This document shows, piece by piece, positions 48,080 to 56,967 of a stretch of 64,000 bases of DNA. The number at the start of each line of letters is the position of its first letter. Position 1 is the stretch's first letter. The notes beneath the pieces were generated by a model that saw nothing but the letters and a program-made list of their open reading frames with translations, was not told the DNA's origin and did no database searches. The translations under genes were made by a program, and so were the position numbers. The stretch covers positions 35,157 through 99,156 of the forward strand of contig NZ_JAGGPS010000016.1 of assembly GCF_018613725.1 (NCBI RefSeq). The letters run 5' to 3'. The stretch comes from Hymenobacter sp. ISL-91 (GTDB taxonomy: Bacteria > Bacteroidota > Bacteroidia > Cytophagales > Hymenobacteraceae).

Positions 48080-48116
48080 AAGGGAAGCCGGTGCCCATGT
48101 GCGCCGGCTTCCCTTT
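48080..48116 (+). terminator. Hairpin after the COX24-like gene
   Basis: AAGGGAAGCCGG pairs perfectly with CCGGCTTCCCTT, with an inner TGC/GCG extension and 3 bases of T after it. It lies 67 bases before the ribonuclease start. Confidence 0.6.
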
Positions 48117-48183
48117 GCGGGTTTCGGGGCCGACAGGTTGATTGCCGCTACCATTCGGGGGGGCCTTTCTAAGGCTTAATCCA

Positions 48184-49791
48184 TTGAGTAACGAATTAAT
48201 CATTAATTCTACTCAGGACGGAGAACGGATTGCCCTGCTACAGGATAAGCGGCTTATCGAATACCATTTCGACCGCAATGACACGGCCTACTCGGTTGGT
48301 GACATTTTCCTGGGCACGGTCAAGAAAGTTATGCCCGGTCTGAACGCCGCGTTCATCGACATTGGGTATCAAAAAGACGCGTTTCTGCACTACGGCGACT
48401 TAGGGGAGAGCTTCCCCTCGCTCATGAAGTGGAGTAAAGGCGTTCAATCGCAGAAAATTACCGTCGGTGCGCTGAAGACTTTTCAGTTTGAAGCGCCCCT
48501 CGACAAAGTAGGGAAAATCGATACCGTACTCAAAAAGGGCCAGCAACTGGTGGTCCAGATTGTAAAGGAGCCGATTTCAACCAAAGGTCCGCGCCTGTCT
48601 ACCGATATTTCGATGGCTGGCCGGTATCTGGTGCTGGTACCGTTTTCCAACACCATCAGCGTGTCTAAAAAAATTGTCAGCCGCACGGAGCGGGACCGGC
48701 TTAAGCGCCTTATCGCCTCCATCAAGCCCGACAATTTCGGCGTAATTATCCGCACCGTGGCCGAAGGCCGCGAGGTGGCTGAGCTCGACCGGGACATGCA
48801 AAACATGACCGAGAAGTGGAACACGCTGCACGGAAACCTGAAGGTGGGCAAGCCCAACGACAAGATTCTGGGCGAGCTGGGCCGCACCTCTTCCATGCTG
48901 CGCGACATGCTCAACGAGTCGTTCGATGCCATTACCGTGGACTCGCCGGCGCTGCATGAGGAAATGCGCAGCTACCTGCAACAGATTGCCCCCGACAAGC
49001 TTGGATTGCTGAAACTACACACCGGTAAGGTGAAAGTATTTGAGCAGCACGGCATCGAGAAGCAACTCAAAACGCTGTTTGGAAAGGCCGTAACGGCCCC
49101 CGGCGGCGGTTACCTGGTTATCGAGCACACCGAGGCCCTGCACGTTATCGACGTGAACTCGGGAAACAAGAGCAACCAGGAAGGCGACCAGGAGGCTACG
49201 GCGCTAGCCGTAAACCTCGCGGCCGCTAAGGAAGTAGCCCGCCAGCTTCGGCTGCGCGACATGGGCGGCATCATCGTAGTCGATTTCATCGATATGAAAT
49301 CGGCTGAGAGCCGCAAGAAGGTAGAGGACGCGGTGCACAGCGTGATGAAACACGACAAGGCCCGCTATACCATCCTGCCCATCACCAAGTTTGGTTTGCT
49401 TCAGATTACCCGGCAGCGTGTGCGGCCGGCCGAAGCCATTGTAACCGGCGAGGTGTGCCCCACCTGCGGCGGTACGGGCAAGATTTCGGCTTCCATCCTC
49501 GTGACGGACGAAATCGACAACAGCATCGACGACCTGCTGGTAGCTCAAAACCAGTCGGGTATTACACTTTCGGTGCACCCTTTCCTGCACGCCTACTACA
49601 CCAAAGGGTTAGTAAGCCGGCAGATGAAGTGGTACCTGAAGTATTACAAGTGGGTAAAGGTGATGAAAGACACCAGTATGGGTCTCACCGAATACCGCAT
49701 CGAGGACGAAAACGGCGAGGAAATCGAGCTGCATTCGGCCGCGGCGGCCATGAGCCGGTTGCAGGACCGGGAATTGGAAATAGTTGACTAA
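48184..49791 (+). CDS. rng: Ribonuclease E/G family protein
   Basis: The start is the TTG at 48184 (LSNELIINSTQDGERIALLQ), which matches the family N-terminus; an earlier TTG at 48142 is rejected. The 535 residues have an S1 RNA-binding domain (GDIFLGTVKKVMPGLNAAFI), the DNase-I-like catalytic region with Asp in HVIDVNSG and VDFIDM, and the Zn-link CPTCGGTGK. RNase E/G enzymes cut single-stranded RNA and mature 5S and 16S rRNA. Position after a likely ribosomal small protein fits RNA processing. It ends in a strong terminator. Confidence 0.93.
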   Translation: MSNELIINSTQDGERIALLQDKRLIEYHFDRNDTAYSVGDIFLGTVKKVMPGLNAAFIDIGYQKDAFLHYGDLGESFPSLMKWSKGVQSQKITVGALKTFQFEAPLDKVGKIDTVLKKGQQLVVQIVKEPISTKGPRLSTDISMAGRYLVLVPFSNTISVSKKIVSRTERDRLKRLIASIKPDNFGVIIRTVAEGREVAELDRDMQNMTEKWNTLHGNLKVGKPNDKILGELGRTSSMLRDMLNESFDAITVDSPALHEEMRSYLQQIAPDKLGLLKLHTGKVKVFEQHGIEKQLKTLFGKAVTAPGGGYLVIEHTEALHVIDVNSGNKSNQEGDQEATALAVNLAAAKEVARQLRLRDMGGIIVVDFIDMKSAESRKKVEDAVHSVMKHDKARYTILPITKFGLLQITRQRVRPAEAIVTGEVCPTCGGTGKISASILVTDEIDNSIDDLLVAQNQSGITLSVHPFLHAYYTKGLVSRQMKWYLKYYKWVKVMKDTSMGLTEYRIEDENGEEIELHSAAAAMSRLQDRELEIVD

Positions 49792-49844
49792 TTAACTGCA
49801 TACTGACGGATTTTTTCTGCGAAAAAAACTCCTCCTGATAGAAG

Positions 49845-49881
49845 AAACCCCCGCGCGGCTCAGAGCAACGCGGGGGTTTTT
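49845..49881 (+). terminator. Rho-independent terminator after rng
   Basis: AAACCCCCGCG pairs with CGCGGGGGTTT across a 13-base loop and is followed by TT. Confidence 0.85.
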
Positions 49882-49905
49882 CGTTGAGGTTGGTACGGGG
49901 AGAAT

Positions 49906-50002
49906 GTCATTCTGAGCAGCGCGAAGAATCTCGCGTGCAATGGCAAACCTGTCGTAAGAAATTACTTTGGCACGCGAGATTCTTCGCTGCGCTCAGAATG
50001 AC
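49906..50002. repeat. Dispersed palindromic element, type A, copy 2
   Basis: Arms 49906-49940 and 49967-50002 are complementary save for a few bases and contain GTCATTCTGAGC and CGAAGAATCTCGCGTGC, closely matching the copy at 20402-20508, including the ACTTTGG near the loop. It sits between rng and the OMP gene at 50019, which converge. Confidence 0.9.
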
Positions 50003-50018
50003 ACCCGTTTCTGAACCT

Positions 50019-50690
50019 CTAAAACTTAATACCAAAGTCCAGCGCGAACTCGCTGTTTTTCAGCTCGGCGTCTTTAATACCCGCGTTTTCTTCAAAGTAC
50101 TTATCGATGTTGAGCAGGCCGCGGTGGTAGCTGGCGCCGAGTAGGAAGCGGGTGGTCTGGCCCAGCTGACGCTCGATGCCGGCCCCAAGGCGCAGGTTGG
50201 CATCGGGGATGATGACGTGCTTGGTGGCTTTGGTGCGGCTGCCCGTTACGGGACTGGTGTAGAATTTGTCGCCATCGACGCGGGCCCCGATAACGCCGCC
50301 CAGCGCCCCGCCGAGCTGGAAATACACCTTGGTGTCTTCGGCTACGTCGTTGGTGAACAGCTTTACCGTGAGCGGCACCTGCAGGTACTGCAGGCTCAGC
50401 TTCTGCTCGTAGCGTCGGCGGCTGGCCCCATCGAAAAAGCTAACCGTGCCGCCCTTGCCTACTAACTCCAGACCGGTGCTGAAGGCGTAGTTCTGCCCGA
50501 AAAAGTAGTCGACGATGAGGCCACCGCCTAAGCTGAACTTGGCGCTTTCGTTCTTTAGCTCGTCGCCGTTGGGCGAGGCGGCACGCAGGCTGGTGAGCGA
50601 GGGCGATACCTTGAGGCCGATTTCAACCTGGGCAGACGCTGCGCCGAGCGTGGCGGCGCTGAAAAGAAGGGCAAGCAGAGCCTTTTTCAT
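50019..50690 (-). CDS. Outer membrane beta-barrel protein (PorT-like)
   Basis: The start at 50690 gives a signal peptide (MKKALLALLFSAATLGAASA, then Q) and a 223-residue protein; an open frame to 50783 is not coding. Alternating hydrophobic strands (VEIGLKVSPSLTSLRAASPN, FSLGGGLIVDYFFGQNYAFS, QYLQVPLTVKLFTN, FLLGASYHRGLLNIDKYF) fit an eight-strand small barrel, with ALDFGIKF at the C-terminus, ending in Phe as in many OMPs. Its function is unknown. It diverges from gldB. Confidence 0.82.
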   Translation of the reverse strand: MKKALLALLFSAATLGAASAQVEIGLKVSPSLTSLRAASPNGDELKNESAKFSLGGGLIVDYFFGQNYAFSTGLELVGKGGTVSFFDGASRRRYEQKLSLQYLQVPLTVKLFTNDVAEDTKVYFQLGGALGGVIGARVDGDKFYTSPVTGSRTKATKHVIIPDANLRLGAGIERQLGQTTRFLLGASYHRGLLNIDKYFEENAGIKDAELKNSEFALDFGIKF

Positions 50691-50750
50691 AAAGGGAGAG
50701 GAAAAGCGTTGACGAAGACCAGGCGCCGACGATAGGCCGGCAGATTTGGC

Positions 50751-50758
50751 TACTTTTG
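50751..50758 (+). promoter_or_regulatory. Candidate -7 element of gldB
   Basis: TACTTTTG fits TAnnTTTG and lies 19 bases before the gldB ATG. No TTTG at -33 was seen. Confidence 0.4.
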
Positions 50759-50777
50759 ATTCAAAGATAGAACCGTG

Positions 50778-51812
50778 ATGCATATTTCTGCCCGTTTGCG
50801 TACCCTGCTGCTCGTGGCGTCGGCCGCTGCTGGTTTAAGCCTGGGGGCCTGCGCGAATAACGACGAACGATGTGAGCTGAGCCCCGAGGTAGCCAAGGTA
50901 GAAGCCCCCGTTACGCTCGAACGGCTAGAAGCCCCTTTTTTCAAGCTGAAAACGCCTGCTGGCGCCGAGCAATTTCTGCAAAACAACGGCCTGTTCGCGC
51001 GGCAGTTTCTGCAGGCCGGGCAGTACCCGCCGGGCGTGCTGAGCGCCACGCTGACCCGGCTGGCCACCAATGAGGGCCTTCAGAAGCTGGGCGTTCAGGC
51101 CGACAGCACCTTTCGGGGACCCGGGCTCCAGCAGAACCTGACGCAGCTGTTTCAGCATGTGCGCTACTATTACCCCAGTTTTCGGGTGCCGCCCATAAAA
51201 ACCTTTGTGAGCGGGCTGAGCCAGGATTTGTTCGTCAACGACAGCCTGATTGTGCTCAGCACCGACTACTTCGTGGGGCCCACGGCAGCCTACCGGCCCA
51301 ATGTGCCCGCTTACATTCAGCGGCGCTACACCCCCGAGCACTTGGTGCCGGGCTTGGCGCTGGCCATCAGTACCAAGTACAACCAGAAGCCGGCCGCCGG
51401 CCAAACCATGCTCGGCGAAATGCTGCACTTTGGCAAGGCCCTGTACTTTGCCGAGCAAATGCTGCCCTGCACCCCCGACTCGCTGCTGATTGGCTACAGC
51501 GCCGCCGAAATGGCGGGCGTAGGGTTCAACGAGGGGAAGATATGGGCCCACTTTATCGAGAAGAGCCTGCTTTACAATACCGCCCCATTTACCATCCAGA
51601 AGTACATTGGCGAACGGCCTAATATTCCGGAAATTGATAAAACGGCTCCCGGCAGGGTGGGGGCCTGGGTGGGCTGGCAGATTGTGCGCAAGTACATGGC
51701 CGAAAACCCCCAGGTAACGCTGCCCCAGCTGATGGAGGAGAAAGACGCGCAACGTATCCTCAACCAGTCGCGCTACCGCCCCAAGGTAAACAGTGGGCGC
51801 GTGAATAGCTGA
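50778..51812 (+). CDS. gldB: Gliding motility lipoprotein GldB
   Basis: GldB is one of the lipoproteins required for gliding and type IX secretion. The ATG at 50778 gives 344 residues with a signal peptide and lipobox LGAC (Cys near 25). The mature part shows LERLEAPFFKLKTPAGAEQF, TKYNQKPAAGQTMLGEMLHFG and GAWVGWQIVRKYMAENPQVT, matching the family. It lies away from gldD, ssb and mutY but in the same window; in Flavobacterium gldB is likewise in a different place. The next gene on the strand is yifB. Confidence 0.9.
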   Translation: MHISARLRTLLLVASAAAGLSLGACANNDERCELSPEVAKVEAPVTLERLEAPFFKLKTPAGAEQFLQNNGLFARQFLQAGQYPPGVLSATLTRLATNEGLQKLGVQADSTFRGPGLQQNLTQLFQHVRYYYPSFRVPPIKTFVSGLSQDLFVNDSLIVLSTDYFVGPTAAYRPNVPAYIQRRYTPEHLVPGLALAISTKYNQKPAAGQTMLGEMLHFGKALYFAEQMLPCTPDSLLIGYSAAEMAGVGFNEGKIWAHFIEKSLLYNTAPFTIQKYIGERPNIPEIDKTAPGRVGAWVGWQIVRKYMAENPQVTLPQLMEEKDAQRILNQSRYRPKVNSGRVNS

Positions 51813-51936
51813 GGCCAGGGAGCCAGGAGATAAACGAGCGAATTTCGCCCGGTTGCCCTACGCCTGATATATTGCCGAGAATATGTAGTTGCTGCGCTCC
51901 TTTCCCTACTCCTTCACCTGCCTAACCCTCCGCCCT

Positions 51937-53475
51937 ATGCTCACGAAAACGTTTGGCTCGGCCGTGCAGGGCGTGAATGCCTACACGATTACCATTGAAG
52001 TGGTTGTGTCGCAAGGAACCGGGTTTTTCGTGGTGGGATTGCCCGATAATGCCATCAAGGAAAGCCAGCAGCGGGTAGAGGCGGCCCTGAAATTCCGGGG
52101 CTACCGCATGCCGCGTACCAAAGTGGTGGTGAACATGGCCCCGGCCGATATTCGCAAAGAGGGCTCGGCCTACGACCTGCCCATCGGTTTGGGCATTCTG
52201 CACGCCTCGCAACAGCTGGATACCGACCGGCTGGCCGACTACGTAATTATGGGCGAGCTGGCCCTCGATGGCGAGCTGCGGCCGATAAAAGGCGTGCTAC
52301 CCATTGCCATTCAGGCCCGCAAAGAAGGCTTTAAAGGGCTGATTCTGCCCCGCGAGAATGCCCAGGAAGCGGCCATCGTCAACAGCCTCGACGTTATTCC
52401 GGTGGGCACGATGCAGGAGGCGGTTGACTTCCTGGAGGGCCGGCTAGAAATTGCGCCCGTAACGATGGACACGCGCAACCTGTTCCAGCAAACAGCCAAC
52501 CAGTACGAGGCCGATTTTGCCGACGTGCAGGGCCAGGAGAACATCAAGCGGGCCCTGGAAATTGCTGCCGCCGGGGGCCACAACGTTATCATGATCGGCC
52601 CGCCCGGCGCGGGCAAAACCATGCTGGCCAAGCGCCTGCCCAGCATTCTGCCGGCTCTTAACATGCAGGAGGCGCTGGAGACCACCAAGATACATTCGGT
52701 GGCCGGCCGGCTTGGCAGCCACGCCTCGCTCGTGCATACCCGGCCTTTTCGGGCCCCGCATCATACTATTTCCGATGTGGCCCTGGTAGGAGGGGGTAGC
52801 AACCCGCAGCCGGGCGAAATCTCGCTGGCCCACAACGGCGTGCTGTTTCTCGATGAGCTGCCCGAATTCAAGCGCACGGTGCTGGAAGTGATGCGCCAAC
52901 CGCTGGAGGAGCGTCGGGTAACTATTGCCCGGGCCAAGCTGAGCATCGAGTTTCCGGCCAATTTCATGCTGATTGCCTCCATGAACCCCTGTCCCTGCGG
53001 CTACTACAACCACCCCGAAAAGGAGTGCGTGTGCGGCCCGGGCATGGTGCAGAAATACCTGAACAAAGTGAGTGGCCCGCTGCTCGACCGGATTGACCTA
53101 CATGTGGAGGTAACGCCCGTTACGTTCGACCAGATGACCGAAACGCGCCCCGCCGAAACCAGCCGGGCCGTGCAGGTACGCGTGGCCGAGGCCCGCCAAC
53201 GCCAGGCCGTACGTTTCGAGAGCTTTCCCGACATCCATTCCAATGCCCTGATGCCTTCGCAGATGGTGAAGGACATTTGCCGCATCGATGATGCGGGCCG
53301 TGCGCTGCTGAAAACGGCCATGGAGCGTCTGGGTCTTTCGGCCCGCGCCTACGACCGGATCCTGAAAGTAGCCCGCACCATTGCCGACCTGGCCGCTGCC
53401 GAACACATCGAGCTGCCCCACCTGGCCGAGGCCATCCAGTACCGCAGCCTCGACCGGGAGGGCTGGGCCGGATAG
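51937..53475 (+). CDS. YifB/ComM-family Mg-chelatase-like AAA ATPase
   Basis: The start at 51937 (MLTKTFGSAVQGVNAYTITI) gives 512 residues, the usual length. Domains: an N-terminal Lon-like ChlI domain (VEAALKFRGYRMPRTKVVVN), a Walker A GPPGAGKTMLAKRLP, Walker B FLDELPEFKRTVLEVMRQPL, a sensor/zinc-like CPCGYYNHPEKECVC, and a C-terminal lid. ComM, a member of this family, is a branch-migration helicase in natural transformation. The zinc-like cysteines are conserved in the family. It is directly after gldB and before pyrD on the same strand. Confidence 0.92.
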   Translation: MLTKTFGSAVQGVNAYTITIEVVVSQGTGFFVVGLPDNAIKESQQRVEAALKFRGYRMPRTKVVVNMAPADIRKEGSAYDLPIGLGILHASQQLDTDRLADYVIMGELALDGELRPIKGVLPIAIQARKEGFKGLILPRENAQEAAIVNSLDVIPVGTMQEAVDFLEGRLEIAPVTMDTRNLFQQTANQYEADFADVQGQENIKRALEIAAAGGHNVIMIGPPGAGKTMLAKRLPSILPALNMQEALETTKIHSVAGRLGSHASLVHTRPFRAPHHTISDVALVGGGSNPQPGEISLAHNGVLFLDELPEFKRTVLEVMRQPLEERRVTIARAKLSIEFPANFMLIASMNPCPCGYYNHPEKECVCGPGMVQKYLNKVSGPLLDRIDLHVEVTPVTFDQMTETRPAETSRAVQVRVAEARQRQAVRFESFPDIHSNALMPSQMVKDICRIDDAGRALLKTAMERLGLSARAYDRILKVARTIADLAAAEHIELPHLAEAIQYRSLDREGWAG

Positions 53476-53562
53476 GGCGAAGTAGGAAGGGACGAAAGAT
53501 GCGACTCTTCGCAGCGCTCCGGATAGCATCTTTGCCACTGTTGCCTCATCACTTCGCCGTTC

Positions 53563-54606
53563 ATGTACCACGCCCTCGTCAAGCCGCTACTGTTCAAGCT
53601 CGATGCGGAAAAGGCGCACCAGTTGGTGTTCGACAACCTGAAGCGGGCCCACAAGCTGCCGGGCGCACGGGCCCTGCTACGTGGCCTCTACGACCTGCGG
53701 CACCCCAACCTGGAGCGCGAAGTGCTGGGGCTTCCCTTCCGCAACCCGGTGGGGCTGGCCGCGGGTTTTGATAAGAATGCCGAGCTGACCGATGAATTGG
53801 GGGCCTTGGGCTTCGGCTTTGTGGAAATAGGAACAGTAACGCCCCGCCCCCAGCCGGGCAACCCCACGCCCCGGCTGTTCCGGCTCCCGGCCGATGGCGC
53901 GCTCATCAACCGCATGGGTTTCAACAACGACGGGGCCGAAGCCGTGGCCGCGCGCCTGCGCCACCGCCGCGACCGGGGCCTGATTGTTGGCGGCAACATT
54001 GGCAAGAACAAGGACACGCCCAATGCGCAGGCCGCCCACGATTACGTAGCCTGCATAGAAGCCTTGCACGAGGTAGTAGACTATTTCGTGGTCAATGTAT
54101 CGTCGCCGAATACGCCCAACCTGCGGGCCCTGCAGGAGCGCGAGCCGCTAATTGAGCTGCTCCAGCAGGTGCAGGAGCGCAACCAGACGCTGCCCACGCC
54201 CCGGCCGCTGCTGCTCAAAATCGCGCCCGACCTCACCGACGCTCAACTGGATGACATTCTACTCATTGCCCGCGAAACCAACCTCAGCGGCCTCGTAGCC
54301 ACCAACAGCACCATTGCCCGCACCGGCCTGACGACGCCCACCGCCCATGTGGCCGCGTTGGGGGCTGGCGGGCTGAGTGGGCGGCCACTGCGGCAGCGAG
54401 CTACCGAGGTTATTCGCTACCTAAGCCGCCACAGCCGCGGGCAACTGCCCATTATTGGCGTTGGCGGCATTCATTCGGCGGCCGACGCGCGCGAGAAGCT
54501 GGAGGCCGGTGCCTCGTTGTTGCAGCTCTACTCGGGCTTTATTTACGAAGGCCCGGGGCTGGTAAGGCAAATTAACAAAGCTTTGATTACTGCTGACAAA
54601 CGCTAA
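53563..54606 (+). CDS. pyrD: Dihydroorotate dehydrogenase (quinone), class 2
   Basis: PyrD oxidises dihydroorotate to orotate with FMN and passes electrons to quinone. The 347 residues have the N-terminal membrane-binding helices (FKLDAEKAHQLVFDNLKRAH), FMN loops (NPVGLAAGFDKNAELTDELG, NNDGAEAVAARLRHRRDRG), the class 2 serine region VNVSSPNTPNLRALQ and IIGVGGIHSAADAREKLEAG near the end. It is 87 bases after yifB. The class 2 assignment (Ser in place of Cys) fits a respiring aerobe. Confidence 0.95.
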   Translation: MYHALVKPLLFKLDAEKAHQLVFDNLKRAHKLPGARALLRGLYDLRHPNLEREVLGLPFRNPVGLAAGFDKNAELTDELGALGFGFVEIGTVTPRPQPGNPTPRLFRLPADGALINRMGFNNDGAEAVAARLRHRRDRGLIVGGNIGKNKDTPNAQAAHDYVACIEALHEVVDYFVVNVSSPNTPNLRALQEREPLIELLQQVQERNQTLPTPRPLLLKIAPDLTDAQLDDILLIARETNLSGLVATNSTIARTGLTTPTAHVAALGAGGLSGRPLRQRATEVIRYLSRHSRGQLPIIGVGGIHSAADAREKLEAGASLLQLYSGFIYEGPGLVRQINKALITADKR

Positions 54607-54891
54607 GTGTTTTTCGCTCGAGCACTTGATGCAATAGCGGATCTGTTCTGTGCCGCGACTGATTTAATGGGTTTGTTATTTACGATATTGACGAATACTT
54701 TAAATAAATTTTGAACTAGAAAAATATTGAAAATAAATATAAGTACTTTGTTAACAATGCTATATAAGAATTGTATTTGAATGATTAATTGCTTTCAAGG
54801 TGGGGTTAGTGGCTTATTTAATTTGTTTTTTAATTATATTTTCTCTATATTTGCAGTATATCAAATTCATACTTCCACTTAATCTTATTAA
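54607..54891. other. AT-rich intergenic region before DUF4332 gene
   Basis: About 285 bases, strikingly AT-rich compared with the GC-rich rest, hold no gene. A promoter lies at its right end (54822-54853). No palindromic element or hairpin with a T-run was seen. Confidence 0.75.
54822..54853 (+). promoter_or_regulatory. Promoter of the DUF4332 gene
   Basis: TTTG (54822-54825), 20 bases, TATATTTG (54846-54853) closely fit the Bacteroidota promoter. Transcription would begin near 54860, about 32 bases before the ATG. Confidence 0.7.
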
Positions 54892-55305
54892 ATGCTTTAC
54901 GCCATCAATGAAATTACCAGTATTCCTGACAACCAAATAAAGAAGCTGCACGAGCAAGGTATTAAAACGGCCGATGCACTTTTAGATGCCGCTCGTACTC
55001 CTGCTGACCGGCGCGCTCTGGCTTCGGCTACGGGTATCGAAGAAATCAAGATTTTTAAGTGGGTCAACTATGCCGATCTGTCGCGCATCGATGGCCTGGA
55101 TCCGGATTTGACAACGCTGCTCGAAGAGGTGGGCATCACCACGATGCTCGACTTGCGTGGCCGCTCGCCATTCAGCCTGCATAGCAAAATGGTTTCCACG
55201 AACCAGAAGCGCAATTTGGTAGATCAGGTGCCGGATATGCTGCACATGGCCGACATCGTGAATCATGCTAAAAACATGGAGCCCGAAGTAGCCTACAAGG
55301 ACTAA
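54892..55305 (+). CDS. DUF4332 (helix-hairpin-helix) protein
   Basis: This 137-residue soluble protein has two helix-hairpin-helix-like repeats: QIKKLHEQGIKTADALLDAA and DLSRIDGLDPDLTTLLEEVG then ITTMLDLRGRSPFSLHSKMV. DUF4332 members are predicted nucleic-acid binders; no function is established. The gene is preceded by a strongly AT-rich region with a good promoter and followed by a terminator, so it is transcribed alone. Codons look normal for the window, so recent transfer of the gene itself is not indicated. Confidence 0.85.
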   Translation: MLYAINEITSIPDNQIKKLHEQGIKTADALLDAARTPADRRALASATGIEEIKIFKWVNYADLSRIDGLDPDLTTLLEEVGITTMLDLRGRSPFSLHSKMVSTNQKRNLVDQVPDMLHMADIVNHAKNMEPEVAYKD

Positions 55306-55402
55306 CGAAGTAGCGCGCCGGACCAGCCAACGCCATCCCTCCCGTTTCGGTCGGCTGTATTCCTTAACTGTACCCTCTCCGCCAGCGCGTATGCTTCAGT
55401 GC

Positions 55403-55437
55403 AAAAGCGCCACCCTGTTTACTGGGTGGCGCTTTTT
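55403..55437 (+). terminator. Rho-independent terminator after DUF4332 gene
   Basis: AAAAGCGCCACCC pairs with GGGTGGCGCTTTT across an 8-base loop, with T after it. It lies about 100 bases after the stop. Confidence 0.88.
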
Positions 55438-55594
55438 GTGTTGCTAATACAGGCCAACCGGCGTTTGGGCCCGGCAACACCCTAGGGCTGATGCCGGATT
55501 TGGGCACATATGGGCGTTGCAGCCAGATAAGCAGCGGCTGATATGACGGCTGAACCGACTGCCGCTTCGTTTTAGCCCGGAGCCGGCTGCGTAG

Positions 55595-56704
55595 CTACAG
55601 GCGCATACCGAGCCGCCACTCAATTACATCGGCTGCCCCCCGGTGCACCTTCAGGTCGACGCTGCCGAATACGCGGGGCGTGATGTGGTACTTGAGGCCT
55701 AGCCGCTCGTAATAGAACTTGTTGGACTTATAGGGATTATAGATATAGAAACCCAGGTGCGAAACGAAGGCGAGCCGCCCAAAGAGCAGCTCGTGCCCCA
55801 CGTAGGCTCCGGCCTTCTTCACGTCGGTCAGGCGGTCGGTGGTGCGGGCCGAGTCGCGCTGCTGGGCATTCAGGCTCCGGTCGTAGAAGCCTTCGAGGCC
55901 GACGACGACGTTGGATTTGCGGTTGATGCGGCGGCCCGCAGCCAGGGTTACCGCGTTTACCAGGTAGCGCTGGCCGTCCGACTGGCTCCACTGCTTCCAG
56001 CCAGCCGATGTGCTGATGTTGAAGAAGTTACGCCCCACATCTTCGGGCATTGGCTCGGGTGGCTGGCCCAGGGGGCGGAAGGGGCGCTGCTGGTGGTAGT
56101 TGAGGCCCACCAGCACCGTGGGCAGGTTGATGCCGAAGTTGGGCTTGGTAGTAGCTCCGTTCGAGTAATGGTTCAGCCCCAGCCCCAATAGCAGTCCAAC
56201 CTGCTCGCTGAGGGCTATATCGTACTCCAGGCGGGCCTGGATAGTGGCGTTGAGCCCAGAGCTGATGATGTTGTTTTTATGGTTGGTGGCCTGGTCGAAG
56301 TGCTTCGGGAAGTAGCCCACACCGGTGCCGATGCGAAAGTTGAGCTCGGTGCGCTGGCTGCGCCAGAAGGATTTGTTGAGGTAAAACCCGGCTGCGTAGG
56401 AGCGGCCCAGCGTGGGATTGTGGTAGTCGTAATACGTGAGGGCCAGGCCTACTTTGGGGTAGCGGTACCAGGCGTGCCAGGGCGCGCTGCCGTTGGTTTG
56501 GCGCTGCACATTCAGCTCGATGCCCGTTGGGTGGGACACCGCCAGGTGACGGATGGAGGGCGTATGCGGAATGATAAAACTGCCCAGCCCATGTACCCCC
56601 ACCACCAGCGGCCCCGCTGGTACGCTGGCCGACTGTTGGCCCCGGGCCTCTTGCAGGGCCAGCACCGCCAGCCCGCCAACCAGCGCCAAAACGTACCGAT
56701 TCAT
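55595..56704 (-). CDS. PagL-like acyloxyacyl hydrolase (outer membrane)
   Basis: The start at 56704 (MNRYVLALVGGLAVLALQEA) gives a signal peptide and 369 residues; the longer frame to 56743 starts upstream of the -7 box at 56731 and is rejected. The protein looks like a beta-barrel of the PF09411 (PagL/lipid A deacylase) type, with catalytic His/Ser in GLGLNHYSNGATTKPNFGIN near residue 200. PagL removes 3-O-acyl chains from lipid A. Extra N-terminal length relative to PagL (~170) suggests a larger barrel. Activity is inferred. Confidence 0.78.
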   Translation of the reverse strand: MNRYVLALVGGLAVLALQEARGQQSASVPAGPLVVGVHGLGSFIIPHTPSIRHLAVSHPTGIELNVQRQTNGSAPWHAWYRYPKVGLALTYYDYHNPTLGRSYAAGFYLNKSFWRSQRTELNFRIGTGVGYFPKHFDQATNHKNNIISSGLNATIQARLEYDIALSEQVGLLLGLGLNHYSNGATTKPNFGINLPTVLVGLNYHQQRPFRPLGQPPEPMPEDVGRNFFNISTSAGWKQWSQSDGQRYLVNAVTLAAGRRINRKSNVVVGLEGFYDRSLNAQQRDSARTTDRLTDVKKAGAYVGHELLFGRLAFVSHLGFYIYNPYKSNKFYYERLGLKYHITPRVFGSVDLKVHRGAADVIEWRLGMRL

Positions 56705-56730
56705 CATAAAAAACGTGCGGGCATAAAGGT

Positions 56731-56738
56731 CAAAAGTA
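56731..56738 (-). promoter_or_regulatory. -7 element of the PagL-like gene
   Basis: TACTTTTG on the minus strand fits TAnnTTTG. It ends 26 bases before the ATG at 56704. No clear -33 partner was seen. It argues against a start at 56743. Confidence 0.45.
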
Positions 56739-56967
56739 GTCAAATGCCTCCAAAGCGCAGGCCGGAAACCCGAGGTATTTCAACTTTCGGCAATGCGTTA
56801 GCAATGTGCTGATTAGCCGGAAACCACTGATTTTCAACTGTGTTAACCTTTACCACGAGGCAACCTTGCCTGCCACTTTTACGATATGAGGCCCTGAAAC
56901 CACGAGGAGCATGACTGTGATAGGCGGCGAAGTGGTTGTAACCTGTGTTTTAAACTTTCTTACGATT

